A stretch of 64,000 nucleotides of DNA. Origin: Epichloe hybrida (taxonomy: Eukaryota; Ascomycota; Sordariomycetes; Hypocreales; Clavicipitaceae). The stretch lies in assembly GCA_019022495.1 (NCBI GenBank), contig JAFEKR010000052.1, positions 62,001 to 126,000 of the forward strand. The letters are read 5' to 3'. Every line of letters starts with the position of its first letter. Within the stretch, counting starts at the first letter, position 1. Positions 36,380 to 48,779 of the stretch are shown one piece after another. Position numbers and translations under genes: made by a program. The notes under the pieces were generated by a model that worked only from the letters and a program-made list of their open reading frames with translations, did no database searches and had not been told where the DNA came from.

Positions 36380-36931
36380 TCATGGGAAGTCCGAAACATA
36401 AATATACCAGTAACCGTCAAGTCGTGTAAGTTGAACACATTCATTATCAGGACCTCGGACATAAGCAATTGTCCTTCTAAATCGAGCGGGTGTGTTCAAT
36501 TGTGTGTCCTCATAATTTGTGAGATAAATATGACCCTCACGCTGGAGGTGGCTATGCCACGAGACGCGCAATGATCTGTTCTGATCGGTCATTTCTGTGG
36601 CGTCAATTGTCACTTCAATGTTGACTCCTGTGCGGCGAAAATGCCAAGAACGTGTTGCGCCATGTGATCCGCGGTCATCAATTATATCCTGAATGTAATG
36701 ACGACGACCAGCACTTCTACGAAAAATGCCGCGAAAAATGTCAGTGGAAAAGCACATTGGTTGTCCCCGTCCTGATTGGCGACTGAACAGATCGTCCGCG
36801 GGACTAATAGCGGCTGGCTCGGTCTCTGCTGGCTTGAGCTCTCGGGGCGCAGGGCCATCATCAGCATCGCGCAGAAGGGCTGCGCCGTAGACTGCAGTAA
36901 GAAAGAAGAAGAAGAAGAAGAAGGCGCGCAT
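36380..36931 (-). CDS. Small secreted protein, unknown family (effector-like)
   Basis: Single-exon, 183 aa. The signal peptide is 'MRAFFFFFFFLTAVYGAA', its poly-Phe core encoded by a TTC microsatellite. An acidic, Pro/Ala/Glu-rich segment (about 19-50) could be a pro-region, ending near 'DDLFSRQ'. The mature part, about 130 aa, is rich in Arg, Tyr and Asp with two Cys, able to form one disulfide. 'RSWHFRRTGVNIEV' and 'HIYLTNYED' suggest beta-strands. I recognise no family. It is the last gene before the transposon block; the AT-rich border begins within 10 bases of its start codon. Small size, secretion and location match fungal host-interaction proteins, but function is unknown. Confidence 0.65.
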   Translation of the reverse strand: MRAFFFFFFFLTAVYGAALLRDADDGPAPRELKPAETEPAAISPADDLFSRQSGRGQPMCFSTDIFRGIFRRSAGRRHYIQDIIDDRGSHGATRSWHFRRTGVNIEVTIDATEMTDQNRSLRVSWHSHLQREGHIYLTNYEDTQLNTPARFRRTIAYVRGPDNECVQLTRLDGYWYIYVSDFP

Positions 36932-37699
36932 TATAAATACACTATAGAATATTCTTGTTAGGGGGTTTTAATCAATATATTAAAGTGCTTAGATAGGTAA
37001 GTAATATAATGAAGATAGGAATTCAAGGGGCGTGATGCTTTATTTATATCACTAAGACTTGCAATTAATTATATTTCAAGGTTATTGTATTACAGAGAGG
37101 ATATTATCCCAATAGTTAATCCGTACGTAGGGTCGTATTAGAAGCTCCCACCACGCCAAGCCACGGGAAGACAGACACACGACTCGGCTTAATTACCCTA
37201 GTTCTCGTATGTACCTTGTGCAAAATCAAACATGGATTATTAGGGCGTATCACATCTAATAATGAGTTTATCCGGCAGGAAGCGAGCAATAAGCCTTGTC
37301 AGGAAAAAGCAATAGGATTCACTTCCTAGCCTAAGAGATCGGGCCGTGAATATCACGAACTGCAATACGGGACAACTAAATGCGCATCCGTTAAAATTTG
37401 AATGTGCACCAGCCGTTTCCTTCTTATTCCGCAAGAATCAGAATTTCCGAAGGATTGAGCTAGAGCGTTAGCGGGAGAAAAGGAAATCAAAATGCAGCAA
37501 TATTTATCGTGATGCCTTGCTGCTCGGCGCTGTACCCACATAAAAACGTGGCCTAGCCGCATTTGGTTAGCCGACTGATTGCTGGCGTGGGATGTCAGAT
37601 GTGGCCGTATCTCCTTACATATATATGTAAGAGGGGGGATTAAGCAAATCAGGTGCCAGAAAGGAAACAAGGGAGATAGAGGCTAGAATAATTAAGTAC
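36932..37699. other. Border zone between gene island and repeats
   Basis: Moderately AT-rich, mixed composition, with promoter of the secreted gene at its left. Minus-strand frame 37,353-37,670 (105 codons) has no motif. Not strongly RIP-mutated. I see no gene. Confidence 0.45.
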
Positions 37700-38433
37700 C
37701 TAGATTCCCTCACACTTTATATAGAAAATTATATATATTTTAGTATCATAATATACCTTATGTATTTTGACAGGCGAAAACAACCACCCGAAAACGACAA
37801 AGTTAATGATGACGAAGCTAACGAATTTGACGATATTAGCAAAATGAGCCTAATACCAATATCTAGGCCCGCGAGGTTTTCGATCTATCGCGATGATTCA
37901 AGCCGAAAAGGAGGGTAATCCATCTATATTAATTCAATTCAAGCAAGGTTTTCGATCCATGGCCAAGGATCTAAGCTGCGAGGTCTCTTTTTCAAATTTA
38001 GGTTATCTTTTCAAGGTAAACACAAACACAATTGAATAATCCAAGCCAAAGGCAACAAAGGGGGAGTTGATTCTATGAAAGGGAGGGAATCTAGAGTTTT
38101 TATGTAAGGGTTCGGAGGCTAGGCCACATGACTAGGGATCCGTTGTGGCCGAATTAATCCGACGAAGCCAATAGAACCGAGGTCAATTAAGGGGCTAGAG
38201 TGTCACGACTGAATCAGGGAGATATAAACAGAGTGAAGGCTAAGGTTCTTAGTCATAGCTAGAGAGCTGCTACTTAGGGGTGGGTGCATGAAGGTCTCAA
38301 ACTCTGACCTGCCACATCTCCTTGAGGACCGTAAGACTACACTTGCGTACTGACCCGCTTATTCCACCTAATCAATAAAGGGTACTTTCTGTGGAGTGAT
38401 TTGGTGGTAAAGAGCGATGAAAAGAGAAGATGA
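37700..38433 (+). mobile_element. Candidate LTR-element 3' end (Gypsy-like), truncated
   Basis: At 38,201 the sequence 'TGTCACGACTGAATC' has the look of a Gypsy-type LTR start. It is preceded by a purine-rich tract (AAGGGGCTAGAG, possible polypurine tract) and followed by a TATA-like 'gatataaac' and an 'aataaa' near 38,375. The upstream part (from about 37,780) would be the element's internal end. The right side is cut by the insertion of Copia C at 38,434. No second LTR or coding motif is available to confirm. Confidence 0.4.
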
Positions 38434-38634
38434 TGTGGAATTACTATCTAGGAATTCAACAGGCAAAAGAGAAGCTATTATAGCTTTAAATCTGTGAGTA
38501 GTAAATTAAGGTCTTTAAGTAAAGCCTTTAATAAATCACAATAACAAACGCGTTCGCAAGTGCAATACATTATTAAGCAAAGAATCTAATAATGTAATGC
38601 CTAAGGCTACAATGTAAGGCTATAATTCTTAACA
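38434..38634 (-). repeat. 3' LTR of Copia C
   Basis: On the minus strand it begins TGTTAAGAATTA and ends TAATTCCACA, near-inverted termini, and follows the polypurine tract directly. No partner LTR in the window. Confidence 0.6.
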
Positions 38635-41165
38635 CTGCCCCTAGTAACATATCTAGCTAATAATATAAGAAAGAAAGGAAAGAAAATAGAAAATAAGGCT
38701 ATCTATAAGTTCTCTAAAGCCTCTCCCTTGATAAAATCCCGTGCCTTTATTATATAAAGAAAGCGCATAAAATTGTTATGTTTAACGCATTCTAGGCCTT
38801 TTGTAAATCTATTAGCTATTATTTGATTTATGCTAATTTATTAAAGTTAAAATTCCCCTTTACGGGCTTTCTATATAATCTATTTATACTACAAATTAAT
38901 ATAATAAGTACGTCCCTTATGCTTCTTATTAAGTATATTAGCTTTAGCGTTCTAGCTATCTATAAAAAGAAGTAATAGTTATAATTGCTTAATCCTAAAG
39001 TTATTAAGCAACTTAGTAATCCATATTATTAAGAGTCTAGTTAGCGTAAGGTTAATAAATTTAGCTTCTATTAAGCTAAGAGCTATTAGAGTTTATTTCT
39101 TTAATTACTAAAGAATTAATTCTCTAGCTAGTATTATAATATAACTAGCAGTTAATCTTCTAGTATCTAGATTATTAGTAAGTAAAGCGTTACTATAGCC
39201 TTTTACCTAAAGTATAGATTTAATATCTATAGTAGTTAATTCTCTAAGAATAATTCCTAAATTATCTACTCCTATAAGGTATTACTAAAGATAATTCTAA
39301 AGGTCCACATACACTTGCTTTAGCGTAGAATTCGCACTACAAAGTCAATTAACTATAAACGTAATATTAGGTTACGTGGATATAGAAAGCTAGTTAAAGC
39401 TTCCTATTTGCTTCGCCTAATCCAAAAGGTTATAGACTATGTTAAGTTCCTTCTAGTTAGCTAGTATCATAGTCTTTAGAAGCTAAGGAACCTTTATTAC
39501 ATTAAGGTTCTTAATATTGAATTTCTTTATAATATTCTATATGTAGATCTTTTAATACAAAAGCATCATTTAGTTAGTTTAATTACGAATGAATTTAATA
39601 CTAAGAAATAGTTTAACGTCTCCTAGGTGCTTTAATTCGTACTACTTCTATAGTTCTTTAATAATAGTTATAACAATAGTAAGGGTCTTTCCTATGATAA
39701 TTATATTATCTATATATAATAGAAGGATAACATTATTACGTTAAAAGATATAGAGTTTGCTTAATAATTAACAAAAGCCCTACTTTTTAAGTTCCTTAGT
39801 AATATTGTCTAACTACTAAAGAGAAGAGGGAGGTAGACTATAGAGAGCTCTATTAAGCTTGTAGACTCTAGTTATACTATTAGAGTGACTATAAGGTTAC
39901 CTAACGTAAATATCTCCTTGCGCTTTAGCGTTAAGAAAGGCATTAACGATGTTATATTATTACTAATTATAATTAAGGATTATAATAAGTATATAGAAAA
40001 CTCGTAAGGAAACTAAGTATGTAACTACTACGTAGAGGTCTTTATAATTAAATACCTCTAGATTCTAGTCTTCTCTTATAACCTATCTTGCTTTTATGTA
40101 TAGTTTCTTATTAATTAGATACTTAACTATATAAACCTACTAACTATTAAAGATCTTAGTATCTTTAGGAGTAAATACTAGATCCTAGCTATTCTTTTTA
40201 TAGATCTTAATAAGTTCTTTTTTCTTTATAGGTCTCTAGAAGCTATAATAGTTGTTTATAGCTTTAGCCTTAAACTAGTTAGACAGAATCTTGATTTTTA
40301 TATTAGCTATATTAGCTGCTTTAAGCATTAGAAAGGCATATGAGGTGGTTATCTCTTTTACTTTGTTATTATATAGGTCGTTATTATAATAATGAATTAC
40401 TAGGTTTAATTAGTAAGAGCCTTAGGGAAGAGCCTTCTTCTTGCTAAAAGTTATAATGTTAAGATAGTCTTAACGTGTATTAGATTAGAGTAATTATCTT
40501 AGAGTTTTGGATTTGGATTTAAGTTATTAGTAAATAATATTATTATTATCTTTAGCTTCTTTCTCTAGAAAGGCTCTAGGTTAATGCCTTAGGAGGGCTA
40601 TGTCTTTACTATTAATTTATTATTATTAATCTCTTATAAGGTTCTCTTATTAAGAAGGACTCTTAGAGAGTGTTAGGAGATAGCTTTGTAGTTTTTCTAG
40701 TAAAGGAGAATTATCCTCCTCCTTATAAGAGTAGTAATTCTTATCTATTTCTAAGGTGTTTAATTAGCTTTTTATAAAATAAACTTTCTTCTTCTTTATA
40801 TATAAATAAGGATTCTCTTATGCTATAGGTAGGATATTAATAATATGTTATCCCTCGTTAGCAAAAGAGGGATTAATTAGATTCGCAATGTAAATGACTT
40901 TATTGTCCTCAAATTTAGTATGGGTAGGTATATCTCTTTTATTAAAACGAATATCCCTTACATAAATAATCCTCTAATCTTTAGGGATCTAAACCTTATA
41001 AAGATAACATTTGGGGCTATCCATGCCTATAAGTTAACCCTTCTTGGCTCTTAGTGCTATCTTCTAGGATTAAACACGCTATTTATTAGGAATTTATATG
41101 TACGTAATACATCCCTATATTTGTAAATTATAAATTAAGGCTATGTTATTAAGTCTAAGGGTTTT
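38434..41165 (-). mobile_element. Ty1/Copia relic, family C, minus strand (RIP-mutated)
   Basis: Read on the minus strand, the order from 41,165 downward is integrase C-terminal ('KGYLIGMDS', about 41,030), reverse transcriptase with active site YIDN (from YVDD) near 39,700-39,735, and RNase H ('LDTRRLTASY', about 39,140). A polypurine tract (TTACTAGGGGCAG) at 38,635-38,647 precedes a 201-bp LTR at 38,434-38,634. The 5' portion (LTR, gag, most of integrase) is missing where Copia A begins. The active-site Asp-to-Asn change and TAA/TAG codons fit G:C-to-A:T RIP mutation. Confidence 0.8.
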
Positions 41166-41454
41166 TGTTAGAACAAAGGTAATATTAATCGCGCGTCGCA
41201 GCCACAATTACCTAGCAAAAGCTTAGGCCGCGCGCGCGCCCTACGCGTGACTTATAACCTAGCCTGTTAATTAGCTAGGAAATATAGGGCTATAAACACG
41301 TAACCCCCTTTCCTTCTATTATTACAGATTCTAGCCTTTTGACTTCTCTTTTTATACACACATAACGCAGCCTAGAATAGATAAATTAATAATAATACTA
41401 TTCTTTAGGCTTATAACCTTCTTACATTAAATTCAATACCCTATAAAACTAATA
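41166..41454 (+). repeat. 5' LTR of Copia A copy 2
   Basis: 289 bp, begins TGTTAGAAC, ends CTAATA (from CTAACA). It aligns with 4,780-5,086, with short deletions near 41,345-41,370 explaining the 18-bp length difference. Confidence 0.85.
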
Positions 41455-44400
41455 CTAATTAGTGGTTACCTTTATAGATAACCACGTAGTCTTTAAACAC
41501 CACAGATTAGCAAGGTTAATTAGAAAAGACAGCTTACCTAACGACAACTTGCCCTATAAAATAGGAGGGCTATATTTAATAATAAGTTATGCTAATAGAA
41601 AGGTATAATTCAGCTCTCTTCTTACTTTAGTATTAATATTTATATCTATATGAATTCTAAAATAATAAAGAAGGGTTTAACACTAGTAGCTAAGCTATCC
41701 CTTTGTCTTTCTTTATTATATGTTTAATTACGTATTTAAAGTTAACTGCCTTACCTTATAATCCTTTATATTTATAACATAAGCTATATAATTTATATTT
41801 ACACCCCTCCTATCCCCTTATATTAAAGATTTACTCCCTCTTTAATTAATTAGAATATTAGATGCAGCTAGACTATCTAGGACCTCTAGTTAATTTAAAG
41901 TTCCTAGTAAGAGTAATAGCTATAATAATACTATAGAAAGCATTAAAGCTAGAGATAGTAGTAAATACCCTAATAAAGGGAAAAACACTATTTACCCTAC
42001 TTAAATCCCTTATATTTCCACAAAACTCTAATAATATATTATAAAGAAACTACTCTAATAAATAAAAAACTCTAAATATAAAGAGATAATAACACCTAAG
42101 GAAATTACTCTTTATATTATTATTAAGACTAAATAGTATAGAGAATAAGGATTATTTAGGAGAACACTTTTCTTTAAATTTAGTAATAACTTTTATAGAT
42201 AGCTAAGGAATAAGTTTATAAAAAGGAGAGACCTTTCCTAGAATAAACTTTAAGACTATCTTCTCTATAATAGAGTGTATATAATAGTTAGAAGAGGTAT
42301 AAAGATAGTAAATAACCTTGAAGAGATAGTAAACTAGGAAGAAGTATATAGGCTTCTAGAAGAACCTAGAGAATAAAGACTTTCTCTGTAACCTACTAGA
42401 TAATAGGGATATTAGGTCCTAATAGCCTACCCCTTTACCCTAACTATTAGTATAATTACTATTAAAGGGATTAGTAAGCTAATCTTCCTTAAGAAGGTTA
42501 ATTAATCTAGAATTAAGGGCACTAAAGGATGCTATTTATAAGTATTTATAAGTAACTCCCTTACCTATACCTTTACCTAAGATAGTTTAGCAAAACCACC
42601 CTGAAAATACTACTAATAATACCCCTAAGCTAAAGTATTACTAATAGAGTTAACCCCTACTACCTAGGGCTAATATTGCCTTTATTAGCATAGCCTAAAG
42701 GGCTATACTTCCTTCTCCCTAATATAAGGGAGAGGAAGATGAGAAGGGATAATAAACCCTAAGGCTACTCCCTATAAAGCTACCCTCTTACTTCCTAAGG
42801 ACCTTACTACCCCTTTTATAAATATAAAAGGAAGTATCTAGAGGACCTTTATAAACTTAAAGGCCTTCTCTAAAGTAAATTATAAACCTATTAAAAGTAT
42901 ACCCTAAAGAATAACTTTATAGCGCTAATAACTATAATATTCTTAAATTAAAGCTTTAAATATTCTAAAGGAAGTATAAGTTACTTAATATATAACTTAA
43001 ATAAGCTAGTTATGCCTTTAAGGTTATACTTAAAGGTAAAGCCTTATAATACTATATAGACTACCTCTTAAAACCTAGTTAATCATAAGACCTCCCTATA
43101 CTTATTAGCTATATAAGAGAATAATTTAAGACTAAGGATATATAGTAAAGATATCTCCTAAAGTAAAATAACTTTACTTTACAAGAAATAATAAATAATA
43201 ACCTAAGTAAGTTAATAATTAATTATTTTAATAAACTTATAGAGAAGCTAGCTATCTTATAATAAGTAGTACCTAAGGTAAGCTAAAGTAAAAGGGCACT
43301 TTAGAATTAACTTATAAGAGCTTATAATAGTATTCTAGAATATAGAGAAGCTATTATAGACCTACTAAAGGGACTATAAGAGTTCTATAAACGGATTAGA
43401 ATAATAATCTAACTTATTAAGGAAAAGAAGAAAAACTATTAATAATTCCTAACTAAAGCTATAACCCTAAAGTAATTCTAGACTAACTAAAGATATAATA
43501 GGAAAGGAAAAGAGACCTAATACCCTTTAAAACTATAAGGAAGAGAAGGAAATTCCCACATAAAGAAGTGCTATATGTGTAGTAAAGAAAAATGCTAGTT
43601 ATCTAAGTATCCAGAGGAGGACTATAAGAGAGCATATTAATGCTTTAAGAACCACTACCTTATAGATCTAGCTAATAACTTATATAATTTATTCCTTATA
43701 TAGTATAAAGGGGAAAACGAGCCTTAATCCCTAGTTAATAACAAAATCGCTTAGTATATAAAAAGTATTAGATTTAATAACAGCCCTAATGGTACAGATA
43801 GGCTAGTACCTATAAGCTTCTTTAATTATAAAACATAACTTAATGGCAAAAGGATAGTTTAATTCCTAATAGATTAAGCAGTTTATTATAGTCTAAGCAA
43901 AGAAAACCCCTTTAAGTAAGAACTCTTAAGTAAAGCTCCGGTAATATTTATACTAGAAAATCACTATTCCTATGTAATATTCTAAGGGATTATGCCTAAT
44001 ATAGAAGCCGCAAAATTCTCTATAGTAAGGCACCCTTAATTTCTTGCTTTATAATGTTAAATACCTAAACTAAAGCTTAATGAATTAATAGCGAAAAAGG
44101 CATTAGTTAGATTCGGCGTAGGAGAACTAATTATTACGCTTAGAGTAGCTAATGTGCTTACTCCCTTTAGGGATATCCTCTTTTAGGTTATACTAATAAA
44201 CACTCTATTCCTCTTATCCCTTAATAATATAGATTATCTACGAATTAACTTTAATATCTCTAAAAACACACTATAACAAGGAAATATTAAAGTCCCTATT
44301 ATCTGTAAATAAGGGCACACTTAGATACTACTTACGTAAAAGGAAGAAATAGTTGCTTAAAGCTACCTTATAGAAGGCAAGCTATGATGATTATATTGTT

Positions 44401-47400
44401 GCTTTAGGTATCTATTAATCTAATAACTACATAAGGTTCTTTGTAAATTAAGGTATAATATTAACATTAAAGCTATTAAGGAGCTAATAAGACTTTGCTA
44501 CTAATGCTAGATACACGTAGATAGCCCTAACCACTTTAAATTTACCCTTAAGAATAAGTATAGCTTTAACTATAAAGTAATAGTAAATATCTTTTACCTT
44601 AATAGCAACCGCCTTACGCTCCACGCTATAGATATAGCCACAGCGTTTAACATAGCAAAATTCCTTAATAATATCTCTATAAAAACAACCTAGGAAGCCC
44701 TCTAAATATACTAGATTAATACTTACCTAGGCCCTCTAGATTTTATTATTATAAACGCTAGAACAAACTTCTATAGTAATAAATTTAGATAATTTATAGC
44801 TTTAATGTTAATCTTAATTAAGGAAGTCCTTATTAAGGCACACTATAGCATTAGGAAGGTTAAAAGGTATTATAGGCCACTCTAAAGGGCCTATAATATA
44901 ATTAGGCATGAATATCCTATAACCCCTAAACCTACTACCCTATAAATAGTAATAAAGGCCCTAAATAACACTATAGGCCCTAATAGCCTTATCCTAATAC
45001 TCCTTATCTTTAAAGCCTACCTATGTATAATAAATAAGTCCTTACTATTACCTAATATTACATAGTGTGTAATTATAGTATAAAAGGCTATAAAAGAGAT
45101 TAAGAGGCTCTATACTATTAGAAAGGTTAATAAGGCCCTTACTAAATATAATAGCCTAGATACCTTAAAGACCCTTAGTCTACTACTTAAATTAAAGGTC
45201 TAAGTCTAGTAAGAAGGCAAGGGATAGGTAAGCCTATATAAGCTCCTAGTAATAACTAAAGAGAGCTATATGCTTAATATACCTAGAGGCCTAAAGACCT
45301 TTAGGTTAACCTCTATTAAGCCCTACTATAATAATCCTAGTGCAAAGAAGGCAATAAAGCCTAGCGAAGAGGAAAAGGAGGAAGGGTAAGAGGCCTAAGA
45401 TAAGAATATAGTGCTAGTAATACTACTAAAGCATAGGCCCTAAAAGAACCCCCCTATAATACCTTAAGAAACTAATGCCTTCCTATTAGTAAAAGAATAT
45501 AGTAACTTAGCCCTTGTAATTAAGCTACGCAAGGAAGGAATTATTAAGACCCTAGGCAAACCTTTTAAACTATTAACAAAAGCAGAGATTAATGCCCTAA
45601 TTAAGCAAGGTATATTTGAATTTATTATATTTAATAAAGAGAAGCATAGTAGGATTCGAATCTTTAATTCCTAAATCATTAATAAGATTAAAGGTAAGAT
45701 AATAAAACCCTATAAAAAGTTATGCCTTATAATCTAAGGATGTGAGGATAAAGGGAAACAAGCTATCCTCACATAGGCCCTAACAATTTAATAAGCGAGC
45801 TAATGCCTTATTCTTATAATAGCCTTATTAGCGAGATTAAGGAAATTCCTTATCTAGCTATGTAATATCTATTAGGTGTATATACAGGCCCGTATATTAC
45901 TAGAGTAGCTAATCCTAGCGCGCTTGCTAATTTAAATATAGCACCTCTACCCGCCTAGTATAATTCTAAGAGTTATAAAGCCCCTCTATAGACTTGCAGA
46001 GGCTAGAACGCATTAGTAAGTTACGTATTATAAGTATTACAAAGAGAACCTCTAGATAGAAACCTTTACGTACAATCCCTACCTGCTTATAACTACAAAG
46101 GAAAGCCCTAACTTTACATATATTAAAATATAAACTAATAATACCCTTAGCCTATTAGATAAGAAGTTCTTTAAGAAGGAAGAGACTTAACTAGTTACTA
46201 TAGGCTTTAATATAAAGCTAAAGCAATTCCTAACCTAGGATAATCCCCTTATGTTTAATAGAGGTATTATTATGCTAGAGAATAATACTATTAAGATATA
46301 GTAGAAGGGGTAAAGTAATAAGTTAGAATTAGTTCTAATAATTAAATTAAAGCGTAAATACATTAAGCAGAGGGCCTGAGGCGCTTACATTACCTTAATT
46401 TACTAACTAGAAGCTTGCTTTGACTTATCTATTGCCGTATAGCACTAAGAGCTAACCCTAGAAGATATAAAAGCCCTTAATTACTACCTAAAGTAGTAAA
46501 TAGATTACCTAGAAAGAGGCCTGATATTTATTCTAATAGACCTTAAGAAGGCAAAGCTCTTTGCCTTTATAGATAAATTATTTGCTAATAACTAGGACCT
46601 ATCCTTATAACTAGGATATATACTTATCCTAGCTAATAAAGATTATACTAATAGCAAATTCATAATTAAATGTAATATTATGCACTTTAGCTTAACAAAG
46701 AGCAAAAGAGTTACATAAAGCGTGCTTGCCTTAGAGGTTTATAGCATAGTAGCTAGTGTTAACATAGCTTACGTAATTATAATAACCCTAAACCTAGTTA
46801 CTAACTAACTAAAGCTCCTAAAGATCCTAGTTATTGCATATATAGATTTATACTCCTTATATAAATGCCTTATTAAGCTTAGTATAACAAAAGAGAAACG
46901 CCTAATAATTGATATTATAGCTCTTTAATAGTTATATAAACACTAAGAACTCTATAAGATCTAATGGATTAATAGGGAGGATAACCTAGCTAATGCCTTT
47001 ACAAAAGCATTACCTAATAAGGCCCTTAAGAGCTTTATCTTAACTAACTAGATAATAATCTAAATAAAGGGATAGGTTACTTGCGCGTAACACACGTGTA
47101 GTAAGAGAAAAGGTAATCCTCTAGGAGGGTAGCTATAGGGATAAGATATTAATATAAGGGATATACACCCCTATAGTTAACATCCCCAGTGGCCATAGCT
47201 ATACTAGCCTACTAGGCCCTCCTAGTAGACTATAGAAATTAGTAGTGGTGTATAGGAAGAGAAAGGTATTAAATTAGAGAGGGAAGATATTATATATACG
47301 CTATAGCGTAGGATATATGTTATTTTAAGGAAAGAAGGGATTTAGAAGGGATCTACTTATCCTTACATAGGCTCACAGACTAAGTAAGATTATTATTTCC

Positions 47401-47499
47401 CTTTTATTAGCTACTATATACTAAGACAGGCTATAAGTTCTTTTCTTTACATCCCCTATTAATTAAGATTATTAATCTACCTTTCTTTTTATTTCTATG

Positions 47500-48324
47500 T
47501 GTTAAAAATAAGACTTATTTTTAGCCCTTTTTCTAGTTAAAGAACCTTCTTATTACTAGCTTGCTTTGCAAGTCTAACAGCTACACTGCAGCTGTTAACG
47601 GTCGCGAGGGCAGCTATCAATGGCTGCGTCGCAGCTGTCAACAGCTGCGACTGACTGTGTGAATGACTAATTAGTTAATTGCGTTGTGGCTATAAGTGTA
47701 GCTATAACCACGCTACTAGTAATTAGGTAAGCTAGGGTAACGTAAGCTAGGGTGACGTAAGCAAATTACCTTACACATAACTTACCCTATAGCTATCTTT
47801 AATAATGATTTTCTCTTTATCTAGAGGTTATACAAAAGTTTTATATATAGTAAATTAAAGCTTAAAGATAGGGCTTTCTCTTTATATAAGGTTATTTTTT
47901 GGACCAAAAGTTAGTGCATATAGGTTACTAGCTAGTATGGTAGTAAGTTAATTTTTTGGTTTTTACATACAAATGAATTTTGCGGAAAATCAAAAGTAGC
48001 CTATAAAACCCCGTTAGTAGCCTAGATCCACTAATATAGTTAGTAGGTCTATAAGAGGAAGAAGATCTTTTTAACTAGCAAGATAGCTAGTCCTCTTAAC
48101 TAATAACAGCCGCATTGCCTGTATAACATATCTAAAATCAATTCTATTACTCTATAAGATATTATAAAAGTAATCTAAATTAAATTCTATTAGTTAATAA
48201 CTACCATAACCTTCCGTTATGTTACGTTAATTAATTTAACGTTACAGCCCTATTAGTCCCTAACCGTAGAGCTTACACCCGTATAGCTATTGCTAGCTAG
48301 TAACTAGCTCCCTATATTTCAATA
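47500..48324 (+). repeat. 5' LTR of Copia B
   Basis: 825 bp, start TGTTAAAAATAAG, end TTTCAATA. It has a GC-rich cluster of CAGCTG palindromes at 47,570-47,650 inside an otherwise AT-rich LTR. Differences from the 3' LTR that I compared (about the first 200 bp) are C/T or G/A transitions. Confidence 0.93.
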
Positions 48325-48344
48325 GGTTATGAGCCTGGCTCTAT
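48325..48344 (+). promoter_or_regulatory. Primer-binding site of Copia B, half-tRNA type
   Basis: Sequence directly after the 5' LTR, GGTTATGAGCCTGGCTC, is complementary to a tRNA anticodon arm containing the loop CTCATAA (anticodon CAU), not to a tRNA 3' end (it lacks TGG at the start). Drosophila copia primes with a 5' half of initiator Met-tRNA cleaved in the anticodon loop. The same scheme is inferred here. Confidence 0.6.
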
Positions 48345-48383
48345 CACTATAGATTCCTTTTAGGTCACTTTGTGTACAATTAT

Positions 48384-48630
48384 AGAAGACTTCCCTTCTA
48401 TAAAAAAGGAAGGACCTGCAAGAAAGAAGCTTTTCCCTTCTATAAAAAGGAATTAATTATAGCTACAGAAGACTTCCCTTCTATAAAAAAGGAAGGATCC
48501 GCGAGATAGAAGCTTTTTCCCTTCTATAAAAAGGAATAAATTTCAAATACAGAAGACTTCCCTTCTATAAAAAAGGAAGGACCCGCGAGATAGAAGCTTT
48601 TCCCTTCTATAAAAAGGAAAATAGATACTA
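48384..48630 (+). repeat. Three 84-bp tandem repeats with hairpins in the Copia B leader
   Basis: 'agaagacttccc' recurs at 48,384, 48,467 and 48,551. Each unit holds two inverted pairs built on CCCTTCTATAAAAA(A)GG, so the leader RNA could fold into a series of hairpins before gag. Confidence 0.8.
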
Positions 48631-48779
48631 AAGGAAAGGGAAAGGGACCTGTTATCCCTGACCCTAGTGCGCAAGAGGTTCTAAATAACTAGCTAAAAGA
48701 GCAGGCTATTAAGCAATAAGCAACTATAGACTAGTTATTAGAGAAGCTAGAAAGCCTATCTATAACTATAAATAGTCGT

